Origin: Bog-473 sp963840245
GTDB lineage: Bacteria; Actinomycetota; Acidimicrobiia; Acidimicrobiales; RAAP-2
Reading direction: 5' to 3'
Assembly: GCA_963840245.1 (NCBI GenBank)
Contig: CAWIYI010000023.1
Location: forward strand, 1 to 64,000
DNA length: 64,000 bases
A model generated the notes under the pieces. The model was not told the DNA's origin, searched no databases, and was given only the letters and a program-made list of their open reading frames with translations. Each line of letters begins with the position of its first letter. Position 1 is the first letter of the stretch. The translations under genes were made by a program, and so were the position numbers. Shown piece by piece: positions 23,851-32,339 of this stretch.

Positions 23851-25639
23851 CGTCATCGCCCCACCGGGCGTCCCGGAGCACGAAGAGCTCGACCTGCCGC
23901 CCTCGGTCCCGAGCGACGGCCACGAGCCCCACGACGCGGGACACGAGGCCCACGGTCCCACCGGCATCCTCAAGTGGCTGACCTCGACCGACCACAAGGT
24001 CATCGGCCTCAGCTACATGATCACCTCCATCGCCATCTTCTATCTCTCAGGGATCATGGCGCTCCTCATGCGGCTGCAGCTGTCCTCGCCGCACTCATCG
24101 CTGCTGAGCTTCTCGCAGTTCAACGCGCTGTTCACCATGCACGGCAGCCTCATGCTGTACCTGTTCGCCGGACCCTTCGCCTTCGGTGGCCTGGCCAACT
24201 ACATCGTGCCGCTGCAGGTCGGCGCGCCCGACATGGCCTTCCCCCGCCTGAACGCGTTGAGCTACTGGCTGTACCTGAGCGGATCCATCACCATGCTGAT
24301 GACCTTCTTCGTGGCGGGAGGCGCCGCGCAGTTCGGTTGGGTGGCCTACGCACCGCTCTCGAGCTCCACGAGCTCTCCCGGCGCCGGGCCCGACCTCTGG
24401 ATCATGGCGCTGGCCCTCACCGGGTTCTCCGCCATCTTCACCGGGGTCAATCTCTGCGGGACCATCTTCTATCTGCGCGCGCCCGGCATGACCATGTTCC
24501 GCATGCCGATCTTCACGTGGAACATGCTGGTCACCGGGATCCTGATCCTGATCGCCTTCCCGGTGCTGACGGCCGCGCTGATCATGCTGTTCTGCGACCG
24601 CCACTTCGGGACCCACATCTATACGGCGGTGGGCTGTCACCTCGTGAGCGGGGCGCCCATGGCGTCGTGCGGGTCGCCCTTGCTGTGGCAGAACCTCTTC
24701 TGGTTCTTCGGCCATCCGGAGGTCTATATCCTGGCCCTGCCCTTCTTCGGCATCGTCACGGAGATCCTGCCGGTCTTCTCGCGCAAGCCGGTCTTCGGCT
24801 ACAAGGGCATGGTCTTCGCCACCATGGCCATCGCCGCACTGTCCACCGGTGTCTGGGCCCACCACATGTTCACCACCGGCGCCGTCCTGTTGCCGTTCTT
24901 CTCGTTCCTCAGCCTGCTCATCGCGGTCCCGACCGGCATCAAGTTCTTCAACTGGATCGGCACCATGTGGCACGGCCAGCTCACGTTCACCACACCCATG
25001 CTGTTCTCCATCGGCTTCCTCTTCGCGTTCCTCATGGGTGGTGTCACGGGCATCATGCTGGCGTCGCCGCCCATCGACTTCGCCACGCACGACACCTACT
25101 TCGTGGTGGCCCACTTCCACCAGGTGCTCTTCGGGACGGCGGTCTTCGCCGGGTTCGCCGGCCTCTACTACTGGTATCCCAAGATGTTCGGCCGCATGCT
25201 CCGCGAGAACCTGGGCAAGTGGCACTTCTGGCTGATGTTCATCGGCTTCTGGGTGACCTTCATGCCCCAGTACGTGGTCGGCCTGCTCGGCATGCCCCGC
25301 CGCGTGGCCAGTTACCCGTCGAACCTGGGCTGGCAGAGCTACAACATCGTCTCGACAGTCGGCGCCTTCATCATCGCGGTCTCGTTCGCCTTCCTGCTGT
25401 GGAACTTCGTCGTCTCGTGGCGCAAGCCGATCCCGGCCGGGGACAACCCGTGGGATGCCCAGACGCTGGAGTGGTACACCACCTCGCCACCGCCGCACCA
25501 CAACTACACCCACCTCCCGCCGATCCGCTCGGAGCGCCCGACGTGGGACGCCAACCACCCCGACGCGTTGACGGTGCCGCACGGCCCGGCGGCGCACACC
25601 AACGGCAAGAGCAACGGAAAGGTCAAGGAGACGGTATGA
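23843..25639 (+). CDS. ctaD: Cytochrome c oxidase subunit I
   Basis: A 598-residue haem-copper oxidase subunit I with 12 hydrophobic helices. Ligands seen: low-spin haem His in FTMHGSLM, CuB His and the cross-linked Tyr in FGHPEVYIL, the CuB His pair in WAHHMF, and the haem a3 and haem a His in VAHFHQVLFG. The D- and K-pathway regions look normal for an A-type oxidase. A long His/Pro-rich hydrophilic C-terminus follows. GTG 23843 is chosen because AGGAGG lies about 11 bases upstream; an in-frame GTG at 23831 lacks spacing. The stop overlaps ctaF (ATGA). Confidence 0.96.
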   Translation: MTDVIAPPGVPEHEELDLPPSVPSDGHEPHDAGHEAHGPTGILKWLTSTDHKVIGLSYMITSIAIFYLSGIMALLMRLQLSSPHSSLLSFSQFNALFTMHGSLMLYLFAGPFAFGGLANYIVPLQVGAPDMAFPRLNALSYWLYLSGSITMLMTFFVAGGAAQFGWVAYAPLSSSTSSPGAGPDLWIMALALTGFSAIFTGVNLCGTIFYLRAPGMTMFRMPIFTWNMLVTGILILIAFPVLTAALIMLFCDRHFGTHIYTAVGCHLVSGAPMASCGSPLLWQNLFWFFGHPEVYILALPFFGIVTEILPVFSRKPVFGYKGMVFATMAIAALSTGVWAHHMFTTGAVLLPFFSFLSLLIAVPTGIKFFNWIGTMWHGQLTFTTPMLFSIGFLFAFLMGGVTGIMLASPPIDFATHDTYFVVAHFHQVLFGTAVFAGFAGLYYWYPKMFGRMLRENLGKWHFWLMFIGFWVTFMPQYVVGLLGMPRRVASYPSNLGWQSYNIVSTVGAFIIAVSFAFLLWNFVVSWRKPIPAGDNPWDAQTLEWYTTSPPPHHNYTHLPPIRSERPTWDANHPDALTVPHGPAAHTNGKSNGKVKETV

Positions 25640-26070
25640 AGGTCTCGGCGGTCTTCCTCTTGTTCCTCGGGGCCTTCTTCGGGCTCATCGGCCTCGTCTA
25701 CTGGTTCTGGGCCTATGAGGACGGGGGCGGCGTCATGCTGCTCGGCGCCACCCTGCTCGGCTTCCTGCCCGGGCTCTACTACTTCTTCTGGTACCGGCGC
25801 TTCCACGGGCACAAGTACTTCTTCTGGGGCAGGATCCCCGTTGCCGGCGAGCGTCCCTCCGACCGCGACGACGCCGAGATGGCGGACGGGGCCGGCGACA
25901 TCGACTCGTTCCCCAGCACCTCCATCTGGCCCTTCGTGCTCGGCATGGGCGCCTTCATGACCGTGCTCGCGCTGGTGTTCGGCAGCTGGCTCATGTTCAT
26001 CGGGGTCCCGCTGATCCTCACCGCGCTGACCGGCGTCACCGCCGAGAGCCGGCGCGGCGGGACCGTCTGA
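25636..26070 (+). CDS. ctaF: Actinobacterial cytochrome c oxidase subunit IV
   Basis: A 144-residue four-helix membrane protein of the actinobacterial CtaF type: AVFLLFLGAFFGLIGLVYWFW, VMLLGATLLGFLPGLYYFFW, then IWPFVLGMGAFMTVLALVFG and LMFIGVPLILTALTG, separated by an acidic loop. It is an accessory subunit of the bc1-aa3 supercomplex. The ATG overlaps the ctaD stop. A gene for subunit III is not here; ctaE lies with the qcr genes 12 kb away. Confidence 0.9.
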   Translation: MKVSAVFLLFLGAFFGLIGLVYWFWAYEDGGGVMLLGATLLGFLPGLYYFFWYRRFHGHKYFFWGRIPVAGERPSDRDDAEMADGAGDIDSFPSTSIWPFVLGMGAFMTVLALVFGSWLMFIGVPLILTALTGVTAESRRGGTV

Positions 26071-26101
26071 CCACAGGCAGGCCGCCGCTAGCCTGACCCG
26101 G

Positions 26102-27337
26102 GTGCACGCGGCGAACACGGGGCCGCACGGCCCGCACGATTTGTCGCGTGGCCTCGTCCTCCTCATCGCCGTGGCGACCGGCGCGGTGGTCGCCAACCTC
26201 TACTACGCGCAGCCCGTGCTGCACCAGGTCGCCGCAACCTTCCACAGCGGCCCCGGGCCGACGTCGGCCATCATCACGGCCACCCAGATCGGCTACGCCG
26301 CCGGCCTGTTGCTCGTGGTCCCCCTGGGCGACCTCCACCCGCGCCGGGGGCTCGTCACCCGCCTCTTCTGCGTGAGCGCCGTGGCACTGATCGGCTGCGC
26401 GCTGGCGCCGAACCTGTGGAGCTTCGCCGTGGCGTCGATCCTCGTCGGGGGCGCCTCGGTGGCCGGGCAGGTGATGATCCCCTTCGCGGCCGACCTGGCT
26501 CCCGAGGAACGGCGGGGACGCGTCGTCGCCCGCATCATGACGGGGCTGCTGCTGGGCATCCTTCTCGCCCGCACCGTGTCGGGACTGGTGGCCCAGGCCG
26601 CCGGGTGGCGGGCCATCTACTGGCTCTCGGCCGGGCTCATGGTCGGCTTCGCGGTCGTGCTGTGGCGGGCGCTCCCCGCCGAGGGCGCACGCCAGCACCG
26701 CAGCTATCCCGAGCTCGTCCGGTCGTCGCTGCTCTTGCTGGTGACCGAGCCCGTGCTGCGCCGGCGGGCCTGGCACGGGGCCTGCGCGTTCGCCGCCTTC
26801 AGCGTGCTGTGGACCACGCTGGCCTTCCTGCTCTCGGGGAGCCCGTACCACTACTCCAACGCCGTCATCGGGCTCTTCGGCCTGGTCGGCGCCGGCGGGA
26901 TCGTGGCGGCCAACCTCGCCGGCAAGCTGGCCGACTCGGCCCGGGCCACCGCCACCACCGTCGCCGCCGGCGTCCTGCTCGCCGGCTCCTTCGCCCTGCT
27001 CTGGGCCGGCCGCACGTCGCTGGCCGCCCTCATCATCGGGATCGTGGTGCTCGACATGGGCACTCAGGGCATGCAGATCACCAACCAGGCGGTGATCTAC
27101 GCGCTGCGCCCCGATGCCCGGAGCCGGATCAACAGCGCCTACATGGTCTGCTACTTCCTGGGGGGCGCCGCCGGCTCCCTCGCCGCCGGGGCGCTCTACG
27201 GCACCCATGGCTGGGCCGGCGTCTGCCTCCTCGGCGCCGGCCTCGGCGTCCTCACCCTGGCCATGTCGGCCTACGACCGGGTGCGCCCGGCCCGCCGCGC
27301 TCAGCCTTCGACGATCTCGAGCCCGTTGCCGTCCTGA
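26102..27337 (+). CDS. MFS transporter
   Basis: A 411-residue major facilitator with 12 predicted helices. NLYYAQPVLHQVAATF at helix 1 and the loop 2-3 motif LVVPLGDLHPRRGLVTR are typical of the NepI/YgaY-type subfamily of drug or purine exporters. A second-half signature is TNQAVIYALRPDARSRINSAYMVCYFLGGAAGS, also diagnostic for this group. Substrate unknown. Its 3' end overlaps the opposing VOC gene by 37 bases. Confidence 0.87.
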   Translation: MHAANTGPHGPHDLSRGLVLLIAVATGAVVANLYYAQPVLHQVAATFHSGPGPTSAIITATQIGYAAGLLLVVPLGDLHPRRGLVTRLFCVSAVALIGCALAPNLWSFAVASILVGGASVAGQVMIPFAADLAPEERRGRVVARIMTGLLLGILLARTVSGLVAQAAGWRAIYWLSAGLMVGFAVVLWRALPAEGARQHRSYPELVRSSLLLLVTEPVLRRRAWHGACAFAAFSVLWTTLAFLLSGSPYHYSNAVIGLFGLVGAGGIVAANLAGKLADSARATATTVAAGVLLAGSFALLWAGRTSLAALIIGIVVLDMGTQGMQITNQAVIYALRPDARSRINSAYMVCYFLGGAAGSLAAGALYGTHGWAGVCLLGAGLGVLTLAMSAYDRVRPARRAQPSTISSPLPS

Positions 27338-27675
27338 TCGCGGAAGGCGAACATCGGCGGCACACCGGGCCAGCGCAGCACGTCGTCGGCATCGACGCCG
27401 CGTGAGCGCAGGGCGGCGTTGGCCTCGTCGGCATCGCCCGTCGTCAGCCGGATGCCCGTCTCGACGCCGGCGGGATGCCCCGCGTGCGCGACCTCGAGCG
27501 CGAGGGACACGGTGGTGCCGGGGGGCGCCACCTCGATCCACCGGGCGCCCTCCCCCATCGGCACGTCCAGGCGGGTCTCGAAGCCGAGCGCGCCGTAGAA
27601 GGCCAGGGCCTTGTCCTGGTCGGTGACGGGGATGCCGACCGCGTGCAGCCCGGTGACGGGCGTGGGTTGTGTCAT
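27301..27675 (-). CDS. VOC (glyoxalase/bleomycin-resistance-like) family protein
   Basis: A 124-residue vicinal-oxygen-chelate protein: betaalphabetabetabeta module starting LHAVGIPVTDQDKALAFYGALGF and ending FAFRDQDGNGLEIVEG, where His and Glu are candidate metal ligands. It is the last gene of the ArsR-SRPBCC operon; its ATG overlaps the stop of the DHFR-like gene (ATGA). Specific activity unknown. Confidence 0.87.
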   Translation of the reverse strand: MTQPTPVTGLHAVGIPVTDQDKALAFYGALGFETRLDVPMGEGARWIEVAPPGTTVSLALEVAHAGHPAGVETGIRLTTGDADEANAALRSRGVDADDVLRWPGVPPMFAFRDQDGNGLEIVEG

Positions 27676-28274
27676 GACCTCTCCTCTGGTTCGTTGTCGT
27701 AGCTGAGCATGACGACACCCGTCGTCGTCTGCTCGACGCCGAGCAGGCGCAGGCGCCTGGGGTGGTCGAGCTCGTTGAAGAGCCGCTTGCCGGTGCCGAG
27801 CAGCAGCGGGTGCAAGAAGAGGCGGTAGCCGTCGACGAGCTCGAGGGCGGTGAGTTGCTGCACCAGCACGCCACTGCCGAGCACCACGATGCTCCCGTCG
27901 CCTTCGTCCTTCACCCGTTGCACCGCCGCGCCCAGATCCCCTTCGAGCACCCGGGCGTTCGCCCACGTCAGGTGCGCGTCGTCCAGGGTGCGCGTGGCGA
28001 CGTACTTCGGCGTGGCGTTGAGGTGCGCCGCCATCGGGTTGGCGTCCGGCTGCTGCGGCCAGAACGCCAGCATCTTCTCGTAGGTGCGCCGACCGAACAG
28101 GTACGCGCTGGTGGTCTGCATGCCCTCGAGCGCCGCCGCCTGCAGGACCTCGTCGCCATAGGGCGCGCCCCACCCGCCGTGGGCGAACCCGCCGTCCCGG
28201 TCCTCGTCGGGCGACCCGAGTCCCTGCATGACGCCGTCGAGGGTCACGAACTCGATCACGATGAGCTGACGCAT
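27672..28274 (-). CDS. Dihydrofolate reductase-like (RibD C-terminal domain) protein
   Basis: A 200-residue protein of the RibD_C/DHFR-like family: EFVTLDGVMQGLGSPDED at the N-terminus, YLFGRRTYEKMLAFWP in the middle, GSIVVLGSGVLVQQL as the nucleotide-binding loop, and LFLHPLLLGTGKRLF near the C-terminus. NADPH-dependent reduction is expected; the substrate is unknown. It sits 20 bases after the ArsR-SRPBCC gene, a common pairing in actinobacteria. Confidence 0.9.
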   Translation of the reverse strand: MRQLIVIEFVTLDGVMQGLGSPDEDRDGGFAHGGWGAPYGDEVLQAAALEGMQTTSAYLFGRRTYEKMLAFWPQQPDANPMAAHLNATPKYVATRTLDDAHLTWANARVLEGDLGAAVQRVKDEGDGSIVVLGSGVLVQQLTALELVDGYRLFLHPLLLGTGKRLFNELDHPRRLRLLGVEQTTTGVVMLSYDNEPEERS

Positions 28275-28294
28275 TCTCCGACTCGCTCGCGTGC

Positions 28295-29047
28295 TCAGGA
28301 GTACATGATCGAGCCGGGCGTGGTCAGCAGCTCGCCCGTCTCGAGCCAGGTCTTCAGGCCCGACAGGATCATCGGCCAGCCGCCGTAGATCTGTGCGTTG
28401 GCGCCCTCACGCATCTGGTCGTGGGTGAGCGTGAGGTGGCACGAGTCGCCCACCGGCTCTATCTCCCACGTGACCCGGGAGACACCCTCTGCCCGCACGT
28501 CGTCGCCCCACAGTGCCGCCATGGTGTGAACCAACCGCCGCGGCGGGTCGACCTCGAGCACCTCGCCCTCACCGAGGTGGACACCGTGGTTCTCGACGTC
28601 GACGCTGAGCGGCGCGCCCACCTTCCACTCCGAGTGCACGGCGGCGCCGAAGTTGTACTTGGACCGGATCTCGGGGTCGACGATCGCCTCCCACAGCCGC
28701 TCCGGTGTCGTCTTGATGAAGATCTCGTACACCTTTTCCATCTGGCTCTCCAACCTCTCCTTGATCTCGCTGAGCCCTGCCACCCAGGGCTCCGCGTACT
28801 TGCTGACCCAGCGGTCGTGGATGAGCCGGATCGGGACGGGGTTGAGGAAGTGGAGCTTCTCGCGGCCCCGTCGCCTCGTCACCACCAGTCCGGCCTCTTC
28901 GAGCACCCTGAGGTGCTTCATGACGCCGAAACGGGTCATGGAGAACCTCTCCTCCAACATGCCCAGGGTCTGGCCGTCCTCCCGGAACAGCTCGTCGAGC
29001 AGTTCGCGCCGGGTGGGATCGGCCAGGGCCTTGAACACCTCATCCAC
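28295..29047 (-). CDS. ArsR-type regulator fused to an SRPBCC (AHSA1) domain
   Basis: A 250-residue two-domain protein. Residues 1-85 are a winged helix of the ArsR type (FKALADPTRRELLDELF, MKHLRVLEEAGLVVTRRRGREKLHFLN). From about residue 105 follows an AHSA1/SRPBCC ligand-binding fold (VYEIFIKTTPERLWEAIVDPEIRSKYN...YGGWPMILSGLKTWLETG). The fusion suggests a one-component sensor in which a hydrophobic ligand modulates DNA binding. A palindromic operator lies immediately upstream of the ATG, so autoregulation of the three-gene operon is likely. Confidence 0.92.
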   Translation of the reverse strand: MDEVFKALADPTRRELLDELFREDGQTLGMLEERFSMTRFGVMKHLRVLEEAGLVVTRRRGREKLHFLNPVPIRLIHDRWVSKYAEPWVAGLSEIKERLESQMEKVYEIFIKTTPERLWEAIVDPEIRSKYNFGAAVHSEWKVGAPLSVDVENHGVHLGEGEVLEVDPPRRLVHTMAALWGDDVRAEGVSRVTWEIEPVGDSCHLTLTHDQMREGANAQIYGGWPMILSGLKTWLETGELLTTPGSIMYS

Positions 29048-29058
29048 TCCGACACTAT

Positions 29059-29078
29059 ATGTGACCTTTTAGTCACAT
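29059..29078 (-). promoter_or_regulatory. Operator palindrome of the ArsR-SRPBCC operon
   Basis: ATGTGAC-N6-GTCACAT, perfect 7-bp arms, ending 12 bases before the ATG at 29047. On the minus strand a -10-like TATAGT (29052-29057) directly follows the palindrome, so bound regulator would cover the promoter. The AT-rich centre and location fit an autorepressing ArsR site. The short distance from the -10 to the ATG implies a very short or absent leader. Confidence 0.75.
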
Positions 29079-29109
29079 GTCAAGCCGCCCACCCGATCCC
29101 GCCGGGCTC

Positions 29110-30374
29110 CTACAGGCGGGCCTCGAAGATCTCCCACGAGCCCGGGATCCCCTTGAGCTCGGCCGTGCCGCGCTCGACGAAGCGGAGGGCCGAGCCGGCA
29201 CAGGCGTCCCGGACGGCGCCCGACGCCAGCACCTGACCGCCGTCCGCCCGGGCGCACAGGCGCTGGGCGAAGTGGACGGCCAGCCCCGAGATGTCGCGGC
29301 TGCCCATGCGGGACACCTCGCCCACGTGCACGCCAGCGCGGAGCTCCAGCCCGAGGCCGGCGACGGACTCCATGGCGCCCAGCGCGCAGCGGACGGCGGC
29401 CTCGGTCCGTCGAAGGCGACCAGGAAGCCGTCTCCGGTGCACTTGACCTCGTGGCCGCCCAGTTGCACACGCGGGCGCGGACCCGGTCGTTGTGCTGGTC
29501 GATGAGCGCGCTCCAGCGCTCGTCGCCGAGCGAAGCCGCCAGCGGCGTCGAGTCGACGATGTCGGTGAACAGCATGGTGGTCGTCATGCGGTCGACGAAG
29601 AGGGTCCGGGTACCGGTGACGAAGGGCTCCACCACGTCGATGACGTGGTCCGCGTGGTTGCGCAGGAAGATCTGGTCGTCGCCGGGAACGAGCGCCAACC
29701 GGGCGCCGGGAATCGACTCCGCGATGTAGCGCCCGAAGGCGGGCGGGATGATCGCGTTGTCCTCCAGGTGGATGACCAGCGTCGGCGCCGAGATCGTCGG
29801 CAGGACGGGCTGGATGTCGTAGTTCCGGTTCATCTGGAAGAGCGTCACGGCCTGGTTGCGGCTGGTCGACGGAGCTCGATGCGTCGGCTCTCGATCTCGG
29901 GCCGGGGCCGGGCCCAGTAGTTGAGATCCGCCCCTCGCCCCAGTTCTCGCGGTACCGCGCGACATGGTGCTCGAGGACCTGGTCGCTGAAGCCGATCGGG
30001 TAGTCGTCTGCCACCTCGAGGCGCGCCCACGTGTTGCACAGGACCAGCCGCCGCACCGGGTGCCGCGACGCGTAGACGGCCGCGACCGCACCACCGTTGT
30101 GCGTCCCGAAGAGGACGGGTCGGTGACCCCGCCGCGGCGACGACGGCTGCGAGGTCCGCCACCAGGTCGTCCAGCGAGGGCGGCACGGCCGGGTCGATGG
30201 GGTCCGAGTACCCCATGCCCCGCTGGTCGTAGGTGACCAGCCGGGAGAAGCTGGCCAGCCTGCGGAAGCCTCGGGCGTAGGCGTGCTCCTCCCAGGCCAG
30301 GTGGTGGCGAAGGAACCCGCCACGAACACGATGTCGGGCGGGCCCGTGCCGGCCACTTGGTAGGCGAGGTGCAC
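29110..30374 (-). pseudogene. Decayed alpha/beta hydrolase-class III nucleotide cyclase fusion gene
   Basis: Pieces of one protein are spread over three frames in the correct order. They include an N-terminal hydrolase start (HLAYQVAGTGPPDIVFVAG), YDQRGMGYSDPIDPAV, FGTHNGGAVAAVYASRHPVRRLVLCNTWA (nucleophile elbow, here Gly-Thr-His-Asn-Gly-Gly with no Ser), LVIHLEDNAIIPPAFGRYIAESIPG, then a cyclase domain: MLFTDIVDSTPLAASLGD (metal Asp), KCTGDGFLVAFDG, and ELRAGVHVGEV...LRFVERGTAELKGI. At least five frame changes separate them. The intact form would resemble hydrolase-cyclase fusions such as those of mycobacteria. The number of breaks favours genuine decay over isolated sequencing errors, but see the frameshift finding. 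Confidence 0.8.
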
Positions 30375-30608
30375 GTTGGCACGCTGGGCGAAGTCGATGG
30401 GCGGGCGTCGAGCACGGCGCTACCGCTCAGACGGTCCGCGGGCGCGGCGGCATCCCTGCAGTGTGGCATCCGGACCGCCTGCAGGGTGACAATCGGGAGC
30501 CGAACCGCATCACTCCCATGCTTTCACATGCTCATTGCACTAGGGTCCACGCATGCCCGCCTTCGAGATCCTTGAACGCTTCAACCCGATGCTGGCGAAC
30601 GCGGGACT

Positions 30609-30935
30609 GTGCGGAGTACGCCGCGCCTGCGGGACACCCTCGATGCCGCCGAGACGTTGCGCGACGCGGTGGAAGCCGCTGGGATCCTCGACACTGTTGA
30701 CGCACAGGTGGCACTCGAAGCACGTGCCGTCCTCGACGCCATCCCGGCGGCGGGAAACGAGGCGGTCGTCTCCGCACTCGAGAGCGCGTTCGACAGGAGC
30801 GTACCCGTGTCCCTCTACTGGGTGCGGATCGAAAGCGCAACCGTTGAGGTTCGTGTCTCCGAGGAGCCTGACGGCGATCGGACACGGGTCCGCATCGGTT
30901 TCGCATCACCCGACGGCAGAGACTTCCTCACCTGA
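30609..30935 (+). CDS. Small hypothetical protein
   Basis: A 108-residue ORF from GTG 30609, not recognised. It is acidic and helical in the first half (LRDTLDAAETLRDAVEAAG) and probably beta-rich in the second half (VPVSLYWVRIESATVEVRVSEEPDGDRTRVRIGFA). An ATG-initiated stretch in another frame (30553, MPAFEILERFNPMLANAG) runs into it and looks like its missing N-terminus, which would imply one more single-base frameshift near 30600. Amino-acid composition is plausible for a real gene. No context. Confidence 0.5.
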   Translation: MRSTPRLRDTLDAAETLRDAVEAAGILDTVDAQVALEARAVLDAIPAAGNEAVVSALESAFDRSVPVSLYWVRIESATVEVRVSEEPDGDRTRVRIGFASPDGRDFLT

Positions 30936-31044
30936 TTTCCCCAGCTCGCTGCGCGCCGCGAGCACTGCCCCGCAGTGGGACGCGCTCCAGGCCCTCTGCT
31001 CCCATTTGACGGGCGGGACCCAACAGCGAGGCTAAGAACAGCAC

Positions 31045-31464
31045 ATGGAGAATCGTGTGTCAGTGGTCACGCTCGGCGTGGCGGATGTGACGCGGGCCCG
31101 GGCGTTCTACGAGGCGCTGGGATGGTCGGGTGAGTCACCGGACGGCGATGTCGTCTTCTTCCAGGCCGGCGGCATGGTCCTGGCCCTCTGGGGGCGGGAC
31201 AAACTGGCCGAGGACAGCGCCGTCACCGACGGCGGCGGATGGGGTGGCGTCACGCTGGCCTACAACGTCGGGTCGCCGGCCGAGGTCGATGCGGTCCTCG
31301 ACGAGGCCCGTGCGGCCGGGGCCACCATCGGTCGGCCGGGGGCCGGGACCTTCTGGGGCGGCTATTCGGGGATCTTCGTCGACCCCGACGGCCATCCCTG
31401 GGAGGTGGCCCACAACCCCGGCTGGGTCCTGGCGGACGATGGCAGCGTGCACCTGCCCGAATGA
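31045..31464 (+). CDS. VOC family protein
   Basis: A 139-residue single VOC module pair: VSVVTLGVADVTRARAFYEALGW at the start, DVVFFQAGGMVLALWGRDKLAED in the first half, and GYSGIFVDPDGHPWEVAHNPGW at the end, where the DPDGHxWE pattern supplies a typical metal-site Glu. Members include dioxygenases, glyoxalases and antibiotic-binding proteins; the role is unknown. ATG 31045. Confidence 0.87.
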   Translation: MENRVSVVTLGVADVTRARAFYEALGWSGESPDGDVVFFQAGGMVLALWGRDKLAEDSAVTDGGGWGGVTLAYNVGSPAEVDAVLDEARAAGATIGRPGAGTFWGGYSGIFVDPDGHPWEVAHNPGWVLADDGSVHLPE

Positions 31465-31585
31465 CCGGGCGCGAAGCGCCGCTTCACCTGACCGCCTCGG
31501 CCGGAACCCGCACGGAGGGACCACCGGGTGGCGCGGGCGCCGGCTCAACCAGGGATCGCGTCGGGCTGATGGGCGCCGGTCGAGC

Positions 31586-32242
31586 TCAGCCGGGAACGGA
31601 GCGCGCGGGCCGCCGGCGCCAGGTGTCGACGCAGCCCGGCGAACAGAAGAGGATCATGGAACCGCGGACGTCGTGGGCGATCTCCTCGGCGGTGTCCTGC
31701 GTCAGCGGCAACCCGCAGATGGGGTCATGGGAGTCGGCGCCGCTCCCGGCCATGCGGATGCTCGAGGCGGGCACCGGCTTCTCGACCCCGCGCAGGGAGA
31801 CGTGGGTCTCGGACACGATATGACCCCAACTCGGGAGGGAGCTCATGACCGCCGGAGCCGCCAGCGCCTCGCCGGAGGAGGCCAGGTCGCACAGGCGTGC
31901 GGCGACGTTCACGCAGTGGCCGATGTAGTCGTCCCCCTCCATGAGGATCACGTCACCGCAGGTGATCCCCGAGCGGATGGAGACGGTCTCGACCGCCCCC
32001 ACCTCGCCGACGACGTAGTGCAGTTCCAGAATCGTCTCGATGAGCGGCCGGGTGTCGACGCAGACGAGCATGACGCCGTCACCGAGCCACTTGGCGATCC
32101 GCACGCCCCGACGCGAACAGATGTCACGCAGGAGTGCCCGGAAGGCCGTCAGCACGTCGACGGCGCGCTCGTCCCCCTCCATCTCCGTCATGGCCGTGAA
32201 GCCCGAGACGTCCACGAAGGCGAAGCTGCGACGCACCCGCAC
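31586..32242 (-). CDS. Class III nucleotide cyclase with C-terminal YHS domain
   Basis: A 218-residue protein. Residues ~1-150 form a class III adenylate/guanylate cyclase domain: FAFVDVSGFTAMTEMEGD (metal Asp), KWLGDGVMLVC (Lys for adenine recognition and second metal Asp), SGITCGDVILMEGDDYIGHCVNVAARL (transition-state Asn/Arg). The key residues look intact, so activity is plausible. Residues ~170-210 are a YHS-type metal-binding domain (DPICGLPLTQD...FCSPGCVDTW). Such a fusion could couple cyclic-nucleotide synthesis to metal or redox state. The N-terminus is short; the GTG start is taken from the longest open frame. It diverges from an SDR gene. Confidence 0.82.
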   Translation of the reverse strand: MRVRRSFAFVDVSGFTAMTEMEGDERAVDVLTAFRALLRDICSRRGVRIAKWLGDGVMLVCVDTRPLIETILELHYVVGEVGAVETVSIRSGITCGDVILMEGDDYIGHCVNVAARLCDLASSGEALAAPAVMSSLPSWGHIVSETHVSLRGVEKPVPASSIRMAGSGADSHDPICGLPLTQDTAEEIAHDVRGSMILFCSPGCVDTWRRRPARSVPG

Positions 32243-32339
32243 ACCGCGATGCTCCCATGCCGGTCGGCCCGCGGCCCAATTCTCACCGCTCTCCCCGAAC
32301 CGGATGGTGGTGGCCCCGCCGCGCTCCTACGATGACCCC

